In this document: positions 1-10,094 of the stretch, in pieces
How the letters are laid out: each line of letters opens with the position of its first letter
Position numbering within the stretch: position 1 is the stretch's first letter
Assembly (NCBI GenBank): GCA_900208305.1
Contig: OAPG01000012.1
Span: 372,001 to 436,000 of the forward strand
DNA length: 64,000 nt
Reading direction: 5' to 3'
DNA from: Melanopsichium pennsylvanicum
Lineage: Eukaryota; Basidiomycota; Ustilaginomycetes; Ustilaginales
Translations under genes and position numbers: made by a program
Notes under the pieces: model-generated
Told to the model about the DNA's origin: nothing
Seen by the model: the letters and a program-made list of their open reading frames with translations, nothing else
Database searches by the model: none

Positions 1-2994
1 GGCAAAGCCAAAGCTAAAGATCAAGCTCGACCCCATCCCGCAGAGTCAAGCTCATCATTACAGGCTGCAAAGACCTCGGCAGCATCTCAGCACTTTGCTT
101 CCACACTCCGTAACCTGCTCCGCCCTGTAGATAAGCGAGCCGGTGCGACTACTGCCGAAGAAGAAGCAGCATCTGCAGTCACAGCGCGCTACCCTAGACT
201 ACCGGAGACGCTCAACTTATTCGGATCAAAGGACCCGGTCGACGTGGGAATTCTCTCCATGGCCTCCGCACGTCGACTTTACGCATATTACTTTAAACAC
301 CTCAATCCGTGGGGGATGAACTTCGACCCATACTTTGTCTCGCACGATGCTGTGAGGGCGTCGTCCTCGTTCCTCTATTCCACCATCCTCTACTTGGCAT
401 CCAGGTACATTGAGCTCGCAGACGCCGATGAACCTCCTAGCGAGGCCGCAGAGGCGTTCTACGGTACAACGTTTGCCAGACCAAGGCCCGACAACGATCG
501 CGTCACCGCAAGCATCTCGGCTCAGTTAGGGAGTCATGTAAGAAGTTTGGCGATCACAGCATTTGCGTTGGGGGATCGAAGGATGGAGACAGGCGTTGCC
601 ATGTATCTGAGCTCAGTCTGGAAGGAGGCAGATGACCATTTCACCATCCTTTATTGTAGTTACGCTGCAAAGATCATGAGCGATATTCCCACCGAATTAC
701 TTTCCCTGCTCCCTCCCTCTGGCCCTCCTACGAAAGCCAAGAACGGCACGAAATCCATCACTGACGACGCCACCACCACCACCTTGCACCAGCAAAGAGT
801 GAGACGCAACCAACAACGCCAATTCCTGTTCCACTTCATCCAGGAACACACCCATCTGCTCCATTTCGCACCCAGACCCAACTTTGATCGCGGTCCCAGC
901 CTGCTTCGCAACCTTCTCGCTTGGGCCGATGACGCACTGGCCACCGAAGACGATATCTTGCTGTGTGCGGATATCGACTCGGTGCTGTTGCAGACAAAGT
1001 ACAAGAGCATCATGGAGAGGGCTCAGGCGCAAGAGAAGGATACTTTGTATGGTGGTAGTGAGTGCTTTTTGCTATTGCAAAGCTTCATGGACGAGCTAGA
1101 AGGATGGAGATCGAGATGGGAGTTGCAGGCTCGCAAGATTGATGCTCGTTTTGATCGCGACGCAAACCAGCTCTCGCGTACGGAAGAAGTACAAGGTGCA
1201 GAGCAGGATGGGGAGGATACGGATAAGGAACAGAGAGCTAATGGTGACGATGATCAAAATGTCAAGCAGAACGAGGATTTTGCTTTGCATCTCCCACTCG
1301 AGGCCCGAATGCATCTTTTGAGCGTAATGAGGAGCAGCCTCGTTATGCAGATCTCCTCGATGGCTTTCCGAGCTTCCCTCCGTGACATTAATAAAGCCAA
1401 ACCCGCCGCCACCACCAATTCCATTTCCAATTCTGCATCATCCAAAGCCGGTTCCTCTTCTGCCTTTTCTCCCTCGGCGCTATCCGCCATGGACGACCGT
1501 GCAGAGCAGATCTACTACACATGCCTCGATTCGGCCCTCAACCTTTTGGTTCACACGATGCAAATGCCCCCATCGATTCTGCGTCACGCACAGGACATGA
1601 TCATGGTGCTCGCACCACACGCTGCGCTGTTGGCTACTTACTTGATCTCGTTACCCTTGCCGAGCTTGCCGCCCAACTTTGCTGCAACTGCCGCAGCGGC
1701 GTCGGCGAGCGACAGACTAGGATACGAATATGCCAAAGTTAAGACAAGGATTCGGAGAAGGAAGGAATACGAGAGGAAATGTTTAGAGTTGATGAGAGAT
1801 ACAAGGGAGAGCTTTAGAATGGCTCAAGTTAGGGTAGATGATCATGTGGGACTGTGCGCTCAGTATTTTGATTCGCTTTTGAATGTGATTGAAGGTGAGA
1901 CGGATGGTACTGGTGGGTATGGTGGTGCAAACACGGCTACAGCCGTGGGAGGGGCGAGAGTGGGTAGGTCCTTACTGAGCAACTGCAGTGTGCTCGCAGG
2001 TGCGAAGAGGTCGAGAAGTACGATGGATTTGCAACTAGACGACGAGCTGGAGGGCAGCGGTAACAAACATGCAACAACGAGAGGTGGCGTTGCTCAGGCT
2101 GCCTCAAGCGAGAATGCGCTGACGAGGTCGAATAGTGCTGGTCCCTCATCGTCCAGAGAAGTAGGTGCACAACAGACAGGTACATCGTTACAATACGCTA
2201 CACGTCCACCACATTCTTCGAACCTGGACGCTACGGCCGCCGAAACGCTGCTCAACCTTCATTCCGAATCGTCATCCTCACTACTATTACCCTATGGTGG
2301 TAGCGGTGGTAATGACGCTGCAGTTGAAGGAGAAGGTCAAGATATGCATGTTGCTAGCGGTAGTCTTGGCGACAAATCATCTTCACCTGTCGGCTCGAGG
2401 TTGTACACCCCCATGGGAGGATCGTTCTATACTGCATCGAGCTCTTCTCATCATCATGATCATGTTGGTCACGCTCGAGTGGGAGGAGGTGCAGCAGCAC
2501 AAAGCATCACCACGACGCCACCTTGTTCGAGTTCAGTCGGTGCTAGCAACGGTGGTGGGAGTGGTGCCTTTTCACCTGGGAGTTTCATCAGTACGGGAAT
2601 GTTCGGGCATTTTGCAACAGCACCTATAGTAGTGGCGGGAGGATCGTCGAATCAAGACAGTTCATCTCAACTTGCTGGGTTTCACGCTGGACATGATTCT
2701 CATTCGTACTCGCACCATCATCATCCACCAAACCAAGCACCGCATCGTTCAGCAGAATATGTGCAGCAGCAGCAGCAGCAGCATCCCGCGGCAGGTGCAA
2801 ACGAGTTTGGCAATGGCGTTGCGTTTGCTCCACCACCACGATCAAGTGTGTTGACAACGGCTTCACACCACCATTCAACAGGAACGGTCGCACCAACAGG
2901 TGCAACTACAGGCACACCAGCAGGTTCATCTACACCAGTAGATTGGACTTGGCTGCAGAGCTTTTTAGAGGTCCCCGAATTTTCCTGGATGTGA
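1..2994 (+). CDS. Fungal transcription factor, 3' part (5' end outside window)
   Basis: The reading frame is open from base 1, so the gene starts left of the window; about 997 codons are visible, ending at a TGA at 2992-2994. The first ATG in the window (about 259) is internal, because similar sequence continues upstream of it. The segment around YAYYFKHLNPWGMNFDP and FLYSTILYLASRYIEL resembles the start of the fungal middle homology region of Zn(II)2Cys6 regulators. Any Zn cluster would lie upstream and is not seen. The second half is low complexity: Ser/Gly-rich, His runs (HHHDH, SHHHHP) and a seven-Gln run, ending in an aromatic-acidic tail (DWTWLQSFLEVPEF) that looks like an activation segment. 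The expected role is a nuclear sequence-specific regulator; targets cannot be told. The family call is by pattern, not by a search. Confidence 0.72.
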   Translation, partial: GKAKAKDQARPHPAESSSSLQAAKTSAASQHFASTLRNLLRPVDKRAGATTAEEEAASAVTARYPRLPETLNLFGSKDPVDVGILSMASARRLYAYYFKHLNPWGMNFDPYFVSHDAVRASSSFLYSTILYLASRYIELADADEPPSEAAEAFYGTTFARPRPDNDRVTASISAQLGSHVRSLAITAFALGDRRMETGVAMYLSSVWKEADDHFTILYCSYAAKIMSDIPTELLSLLPPSGPPTKAKNGTKSITDDATTTTLHQQRVRRNQQRQFLFHFIQEHTHLLHFAPRPNFDRGPSLLRNLLAWADDALATEDDILLCADIDSVLLQTKYKSIMERAQAQEKDTLYGGSECFLLLQSFMDELEGWRSRWELQARKIDARFDRDANQLSRTEEVQGAEQDGEDTDKEQRANGDDDQNVKQNEDFALHLPLEARMHLLSVMRSSLVMQISSMAFRASLRDINKAKPAATTNSISNSASSKAGSSSAFSPSALSAMDDRAEQIYYTCLDSALNLLVHTMQMPPSILRHAQDMIMVLAPHAALLATYLISLPLPSLPPNFAATAAAASASDRLGYEYAKVKTRIRRRKEYERKCLELMRDTRESFRMAQVRVDDHVGLCAQYFDSLLNVIEGETDGTGGYGGANTATAVGGARVGRSLLSNCSVLAGAKRSRSTMDLQLDDELEGSGNKHATTRGGVAQAASSENALTRSNSAGPSSSREVGAQQTGTSLQYATRPPHSSNLDATAAETLLNLHSESSSSLLLPYGGSGGNDAAVEGEGQDMHVASGSLGDKSSSPVGSRLYTPMGGSFYTASSSSHHHDHVGHARVGGGAAAQSITTTPPCSSSVGASNGGGSGAFSPGSFISTGMFGHFATAPIVVAGGSSNQDSSSQLAGFHAGHDSHSYSHHHHPPNQAPHRSAEYVQQQQQQHPAAGANEFGNGVAFAPPPRSSVLTTASHHHSTGTVAPTGATTGTPAGSSTPVDWTWLQSFLEVPEFSWM

Positions 2995-3487
<493 letters not shown>

Positions 3488-4395
3488 TTAGAAAGCGTTG
3501 TCTGCAGGGTGAGTTTTGTCCTCAAAGTAAGGGGCAATCTGCAGGCATCAAAGGTTGAAGATCGAATCTTGTCAGTACAACGTCAAGCCTTTCATGGTTC
3601 GAGCTTGGTGTTGTGTGTGCATGTATCACGAAAGAGCGTGAATACAAGCAAGTGTGCGGGTGTATGTTTTTAAAAAACTTACGACTGGGAGTTTGATCAA
3701 AACATCCTTCTTGAAGAGGGGGACGCTCGACATGAAGAGCATGACGGCACCGGCACCGGCACCACCCCACAAGGCAAGGGTGGGGACCCACTTGAAGACC
3801 GCACCGGGGGTGCTGTCAGTTGTTTGTTTGTTTGTGTGTTTGTGTTGAGAAACATGGGATTGGTCGAACCGGTTCGGGATTGATAAAGAAGCAAGATAGT
3901 TGGAAGCGTGATAAGATCGTGCAGGGTTGCATTGGCAAGGTAGAGGTACAGAGGGGGGTCAGTATGATGCTGTGAATCATTGCATAGGTGGGAGCTGTGG
4001 GAGAACACCGGCTTGAAGCAGTAGCTGGCGCTTCATACTCTGTCGAGGATGCTTTTGAAGACCGAATCTCGCATTGCCAAGGCAAGCAAGAGCCGTGAAG
4101 CTCTCTAAGCCCAGCCCCCCGGACAAAAGGCTTTGCATCTGCAACGACCCTATGCAACCAAGGAGAAGCATCTGGAATTTTCACCAATGAAGCCGCGCTC
4201 CTAACTTGTTGCATAGCTGTAGAGTGATAATTCTGCCGGACATTCCTTGATATGGTAGATGTGTGTCGTGGTTCTCGTGTCGTTGTGGCTCCTAGGCTTC
4301 GCTTTCGGCTTTGCAGATGTGGAGAATACTTACAATCGGCCGACGTGGGGCTGGAAAGAGGGCTTGGCGCGGTAGGAGATAGGAGTTGGACGCAT
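3488..4395 (-). CDS. QCR10: Cytochrome bc1 complex subunit 10 (QCR10-like), three exons
   Basis: A small mitochondrial inner-membrane subunit of ubiquinol-cytochrome c reductase (complex III). It was rebuilt by hand: exon 1 4395-4334 (62 nt), exon 2 3812-3683 (130 nt), exon 3 3538-3488 (51 nt), giving 80 residues. Donors are GTAAGT in both introns; acceptors are GACAG and TGCAG; phases 2 and 0 agree. The protein begins MRPTPISYRAKPSF, has one membrane segment (WVPTLALWGGAGAGAVMLFM), then SVPLFKKDVLIKLPV and ends YFEDKTHPADNAF. Length and layout (basic N-terminus, one helix, then a short charged tail after LPV-P) match the QCR10 family. Intron 1 is 521 nt, long for this window, and contains TTTG/TG repeats. 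No single exon is long enough to be found as an ORF. The next gene, glutamine synthetase, is divergent and 3.3 kb away. Confidence 0.85.
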
Positions 4396-6720
4396 GATTG
4401 CTGCTGTGTTGTGTGGTGAATGATACGGATAGGGAAGTATGATAGTCACGAGTGTGGAGCTGGCAACGATTCAAAGTGACAACTACGACGAGCAACAGCA
4501 GCAGCAGCTTCCGAGAAGGAATACTCTGTACTTTCCAGACTTGCACAATTTGATGCTTCGCGCTCTGACTGGGCCTTTGGCCGTACCAACTTGGCTAAAA
4601 TTCCAAACCGTCCGGTTCCGAAGTACACGTTCAACTTACGGCCGGCAATTAAGTGACGTTTTCCTTTCAAAATCCGAAAATGTTAAACTTTAGTTAAAGT
4701 CCGCAAAGTGCCACAGATGTTAAAAAGAGCAGGATTCGACAAAGGCAAAAAGGATCGATGTTTCGATTTTTCTCTTTGTCTGTAAGATTTTCACAGCTTC
4801 AATGAAAATTGGCAGAAAAAAACTTCGGAACGGATAGGGAACTCAGCCGAATCGTTCTCAGATCTAATCGCATCGTCTTCTCTTTGTTCGAGGCAATTCG
4901 GTCTGTCGCCCATATTTCCTTTTCTTTTTCTTTCTTTTTGCGTAAGGTTAGCCGAAATTCGGCAAACTGAATCGAAGGAAATCAGAGAGTAGGAACGTCA
5001 AGTCTGACGCAGGGCGGGAAAGGAGGGGTAGTGGTTTCGGATGACTCGAGAAGAGGCTTGCTACCGACGAAAGAAAGATAAGATGCTAAATTAAACCAAT
5101 CACAACGCGCTCTTTTGTACACCTTTCCCCTTCTTCATCCATGCATGCAATCACATTGATCTTCCGCTCTTGTCTTGAGTTGGGACGAGAAGCCCTTTCA
5201 AGGTAACCACTTTAAATTAGCGTGATCCTCATCATCGAGCGAGGAAAGTGTCGAGGGAAAGGAGGTGGCTTGTTTGCTCAAGCAGTAAAGGTTTACTTGG
5301 GAGTTTTGGATTGAAAGGGAAAAAGATACCAAACGATTGCCTTGGCACTTTCAAACTCTTGTTCTTTTGATGCAAAACCAAGTGCGAAACAATCGAGTTT
5401 GAGGCGAGACAGGACGCAAGAAAAACGAGGGTCTTTGCGAAGATCTGACCAGCTGAGGCTCAGAAGAGGAAAGCAAGGACACAGGAGATTAGATCAATAT
5501 CTTCTTGTTGCAGGCCGCACCCCAAGTCGGTCTTTCAGACTGCCGAGAAGAGCGAACCAAGCAGCGATTCTCTTGTGCCCTCGTGATCTCTTTCTCTTGA
5601 GTACATGTGTCCGGCCCGTTGCTTGTTTCTTGGCGCTAGAAGAATTGCCTTTACAACGAGACAGCAATCATGTTCCAGTGAGACGCGAAGCTTTCAGCGT
5701 CGACTAATATGCTTTGTGTGTGAGTTTGCGGGCACCGATCTTTTTATTTATTTCTTCTGGCAGAGAGGCGACCGTGGAAATTAGTGGGATCAGAAAGAAA
5801 CACACACCCTCTCTCCAAATAATGTAGCCTGCTTTGAAATCCGCCCAAAATCCAACACGCCTCTCTCTCTGCATTGACACTGTCTGCAGGTTATCTTGTC
5901 GGTCGCTGAAAAGAACGGCTTTTCTGACCGTGCTACTCGCCCATTGCAAGGTACGATTCTGATCGGCAGTCTTGATATTTGTTAATCTCTATCTCATCGG
6001 TCATGGTATTGTGCTAGAGGTCAGCATGGTGTGTGTTTTGCGTACAACTTGCTCAATTGTCGTCAGCTTACAATTTATGAGGGGGAAAAGGACGATTCTG
6101 TTGTGAACAAATGCTCACTGTATTGCTCTGTTCTCAAATCTCTCCATGCAGGTGCACACCATTATCTCTGGGGTTTTCATCGAAACAGATGTTTCGGATC
6201 AAAGAAATCCCACATACGTAGTTTGCAGAGTGTAGTGTAGTGTGGCAACGGCTTGTATACCGATCGAAAAGGGTTCTGTGAATCGTGCGCAACCCGCACT
6301 ATACTGAAAAGTACTGTATAATTTCAACTCCCCACACGTGCCTGACATTCAGTGAAAGCCTCCGACTTTTGAGAACAGCAACGATGGCCGAAAGCTGACC
6401 TATGGGCTGTCGCTGTATCCTAGCTGGTATGATCGTTCCCTCGCTCAATCTCCCCACGAAATTCATACTTGAAGCTCTAGCTTCTCCAAGCGAGGAGGAG
6501 CTTGATCCATCCGTCTGTGTCCATTCGGCTTTGAAATTGGCCAGAAGAGGAGCAAACAAGATTGAAAGCGATGTTTTCAGTTTGCGTCATTGAGCCAAAG
6601 AGGCGAGGTTGTCGAATCACGATCCCAATTTGATTTGGTTGCGAACGGCAAGCGGCAACCTGCGTGTGCGTCACTTTCGACCTGATCGCACAGTTTGAAA
6701 GCCTCCTATTGCGAGAGCGC

Positions 6721-6737
6721 GAGAGAGAGAGAGAGAG
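6721..6737 (+). repeat. (GA)8 dinucleotide run
   Basis: A short GA run followed by a G-rich stretch (GGGTGGGAGTGGGAGAGTGGGAG) to about 6760. It is purine-rich on one strand, in the region upstream of glutamine synthetase. Confidence 0.9.
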
Positions 6738-7563
6738 GGTGGGAGTGGGAGAGTGGGAGATGGCGGGGGGTGGCAGCGCCTGACGCGGGGGAGGGGAACA
6801 GCCAGGACGGCCAAGCCGGCAAATCGTTCATCTTCCCCGCCTGAAAGAGTGTGTGACATGAGCGTCGGGCTAAGCAGCCTGGGGCGCACCCACAACGAGA
6901 CCAGGGTTCGGACTGTAGGGATCAAGCCTGATTGCCTAGGCACAAGCATCGTGGCGCGCCTCACTTTTCAACACAAGTTTTTGGGACCACTTCACACGAG
7001 CTCTAAATGAAAATCCTCAGATGCTACGCAAAACAAAGCTCGATTTGGGTCGAAACTTCGACGTGGGATCAGGGTTACAAACCAACTTGGAGGCAGAAAG
7101 CGGCGTGTTTTTTATGGCTTAAATTTCCAAACTCGAGTGTAAAGTTGAAAAAAAAAAATATAGCTACGTTATTGATGCTATGCAGGTTGAGATAGCCAAA
7201 ACCTTTGTGCACAGAAGCATGGCCATACAAATCGTCACGCGTACATTTCGTGCGTATCTGTATGCGGGTGTTCGTCCATTGAGGCGAAATTACACTACTC
7301 TATCCACACACTTGAGTTTGATCAAGTTGAAACACTTGAAACCAAAGATGGCCCGCCCGTCGCTCTGTCTCTTGGGCCCCTCACTTGATATCGAATCCAC
7401 TTTGGTTGCAAATCCACCGACCCACACACACAGCTCTGAGTGTCTACGGTCCGGTAACTTAGTGTGCCTTTCATGTTGGCTGACTCTTCCGCCCCGCCTG
7501 TAACATACAGTACCTACACTCAATCTGCCCACCGACCACAGACACACTCTGAATTGCAGTGCG

Positions 7564-7702
7564 TTATCAGTAGCCCGTTAGAATTCACCAAATCTCTCTC
7601 CGCTCTATCTGTCCAACACTCTTGTCCACCTTCATCTACTCGTTAGCACAGAGCATCTCTTCTCTTCTTCTCACCATCACTACCTATCCCTCCTTCTGAT
7701 AG
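7564..7702 (+). promoter_or_regulatory. Cluster of GATA-type motifs upstream of glutamine synthetase
   Basis: Three HGATAR matches lie within 170 bases of the ATG at 7734: TTATCA at 7564-7569 (TGATAA on the other strand), CTATCT at 7605-7610 (AGATAG) and TGATAG at 7697-7702. Fungal AreA/Nit2-type GATA factors bind this motif at nitrogen-regulated promoters, and a glutamine synthetase promoter is a sensible target. The motif is short and common, so binding is inference. Confidence 0.35.
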
Positions 7703-7733
7703 ACTTTGTCGTCAACTCGTCAATCTATTCACA

Positions 7734-9403
7734 ATGGCTGTTCCCTACACCAAGAACCCGGGTAAGTAGTTTCCACACTTGTTCAACAATTCGTCGACCT
7801 TGTGCCATTTTGCCCTTTTTTGATGACCACGGCTGGCGATGATGGAAGCGCCAATGCTCCTTCCATGCATGCTATCATCGCAATTACTGTCTGTGTGTCT
7901 TGCAACATTGTTGGTGCCAAGACGCAGCTATTTTGCTCGTCCGGTGCTCGTTGTTGCTTTGCATCGAACAGCATTGACGAGCTTAGCACCATGTACAAGG
8001 CTGCAGCGAGCATCACATTTCTCCTACTATTCTTCAGTGACAAGACGGCTTGCAGATCGCTCTGTTGCAGTTGAAGTCGTTCCTCAGCCCTGGATGGTCA
8101 AAACGCGCAATACCGTCTAGAATTGCTTGCACTCCTTGATCGAGAACCTTGTCTGACCATTCTTTTGCCAATTGCTTTCCTCTCACGCTTCTTTTGTGCC
8201 ATCGTCAGGTCTCGTCAACCCTTACTTCGAGCTTGACCAGCGTGGCAAGGTCATGGCCGAGTACATCTGGATCGACGGCGATGGTAAGTTTATCGGCGTT
8301 TTATCCTTGGAGTGATTGACAGTCCTTGGCTGTTCAAGCAGCCAAAACTCCGCTGTTCGCTCGTTCAGCCCTTTCTGTAGACGACGATACTGACAATTTG
8401 ACTACTGCTCCTTCACTTTCGCGCCATTCGCACTGCAGGTGAGATCCGAGGCAAGACCACCACCCTCGACGGCCCCGTCAAGTCGCTCAAGGACCTCAAG
8501 GAGTGGAACTTTGACGGTTCCTCCACCAACCAGGCTCACGGCAGCAACTCGGATGTCTACCTCCGACCCGCTGCCTACTATCCCGACCCCTTCCGTCGCG
8601 GTGACAACGTAATTGTCCTTGCCGAGTGCTTTAACAACGATGGCACCCCTAACAAGTCCAACTACCGATACCAGTGCAACAAGATCATGACCCAGGTTGC
8701 TGCCGAGAAGCCCTGGTTCGGTCTCGAGCAGGAGTACTCGCTCTTTGACATGGACGATCGCCCGTACGGCTGGCCCAAGGGTGGTTTCCCCGGGCCCCAG
8801 GGTCCTTACTACTGCGGTGCCGGTGCCGGAAAGGTCTTTGCCCGTGACCTCGTCGAGGCCCACTACCGTGCCTGCCTTTTCGCCGGTGTCAACATTTCCG
8901 GTATCAACGCCGAGGTCATGCCTTCCCAATGGGAGTTCCAGGTCGGCCCTTGCGAGGGTATCGAGATGGGCGACCACTTGACCCTTGCCCGCTACCTCCT
9001 CATCCGAGTGGCCGAGGAGTGGGGCGTTAAGGTCTCATTCCACCCCAAGGCCGTCCCCGGTGACTGGAACGGAGCCGGATGCCACACCAACTACTCGACC
9101 GATTCGATGCGCAAGGAGGGCGGTATGAAAGCCATTGAGGCTGCCATCGAGAAGCTTGCCAAGCGCCACAACGAGCACATTGCCGTTTACGGTGCCGACA
9201 ACGACAAGCGCCTTACTGGTAAGCACGAGACGGGTCACATTGGCGATTTCTCATCGGGTGTTGCCAACCGCGGTGCTTCGATTCGTATCCCCAGGCATGT
9301 GGCAGCACAGGGTTACGGTTACCTTGAGGACCGTCGCCCCGCTTCCAACTGCGACCCTTACCTCGTTACTGGTATTGTCGCCGAGACCACTCTTCTGCTC
9401 TAA
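7734..9403 (+). CDS. GLN1: Glutamine synthetase (eukaryotic type), three exons
   Basis: Cytosolic ATP-dependent ligation of ammonia to glutamate, the main ammonium assimilation step. Exons: 7734-7761 (28 nt), 8209-8283, 8439-9403; both introns start GTAAGT and end CAG (TCAG, GCAG), phases 1 and 1. This gives 355 residues, the usual length of the eukaryotic GSII enzyme. It begins [20 protein letters not shown]. Hallmarks in order: the N-terminal beta-grasp with [20 protein letters not shown], the metal/glutamate region EQEYSLFD, the substrate/ATP segment [14 protein letters not shown], and the arginine-containing [10 protein letters not shown] near the C-terminus, ending AETTLLL. Codon use is strongly biased to C/G-ending codons, consistent with high expression. 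GATA-type motifs lie just upstream. An AATAAA-like element follows the stop directly. Confidence 0.97.
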
Positions 9404-10094
9404 ACAAAATAAAGAGAGGCGATTTGATGATGACGATGATGATGATGATACGGAAATCTTATTGCCGGTGCGTCCTGAAAGAGCGGCAGTTGGTTTAGAG
9501 AGCCACTCGGAAGGGCTAGGTCTGCACATCAAGATGGCACATGTCGTTTTATTCATGTCTTTTTCTCATGTAGTTATTGTTTTATTCATTTGGTTCGCAA
9601 GCTTGCTTTTTCCCCCTTCAAATCATCTTTGTGGGGGATGTGTGCGCTTCTAACGTGAAGCAAGAAACGGCGTAGGCTTGCACACGAGGAGCTGCCAAAT
9701 CGCCGAACTGGACCCATGCTTGGATAACGAGCCGCTTTTCATAAATAGTCGACACGCGAGAAAGTGACAAGGACATTGAGATGGTACACGCAACAAAAGG
9801 GCTCAGCATCCACCTGCCGCTCCCTTTGTTCGGACTGTTTGTTGTGACAAGGTTTTCCCACATACCCGAGCGTCAACCCCCTCCCCCCCGCCCCCCCCCC
9901 ACACGCACCAAATACAAACATCGCCAGACTCAACACCTCAAAGTTCCCTTTTTCATTTTTTCATTTTCTTTTTTCTTTTTCAATTTGGTAAAACGATTAA
10001 AGCAAGTCTTGCAAGTAACAGTATATATATGCATGTATGTGTGTAAAATGCCAAGTGAAAGTGACAAAAAAAAAGTCCCAATTTCAATAAATCA
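9404..10094. other. 3' intergenic stretch between convergent genes
   Basis: It separates glutamine synthetase (+) and the lipase (-). It holds a GAT/GAC run (about 9425-9449), a poly-C run (about 9883-9900) and a T-rich stretch near 9950-9980. No gene is seen. Confidence 0.75.

Larger units (their letters stand above)
4396..7733. other. Gene-poor 3.3-kb region between QCR10 and glutamine synthetase
   Basis: A divergent interval with no convincing coding sequence. I looked for small multi-exon genes and tRNA A/B boxes and saw none. It contains pyrimidine/AT-rich runs near 4910-4940, a GA run at 6721-6737 and a CT-rich stretch just before the glutamine synthetase ATG. Frames such as 5342-5707 start at non-ATG codons and look like chance. 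A long 5' UTR or a noncoding RNA is possible but not shown. Confidence 0.6.

Noticed and set aside
5342..5707. A 121-codon plus-strand frame upstream of glutamine synthetase
   Set aside because: Begins at TTG, is Arg/Leu-rich and has no recognisable feature or splice partner.
8402..8977. A 191-codon open frame antisense to glutamine synthetase
   Set aside because: Same cause: codon bias of a highly expressed gene. The sense strand encodes unmistakable glutamine synthetase.
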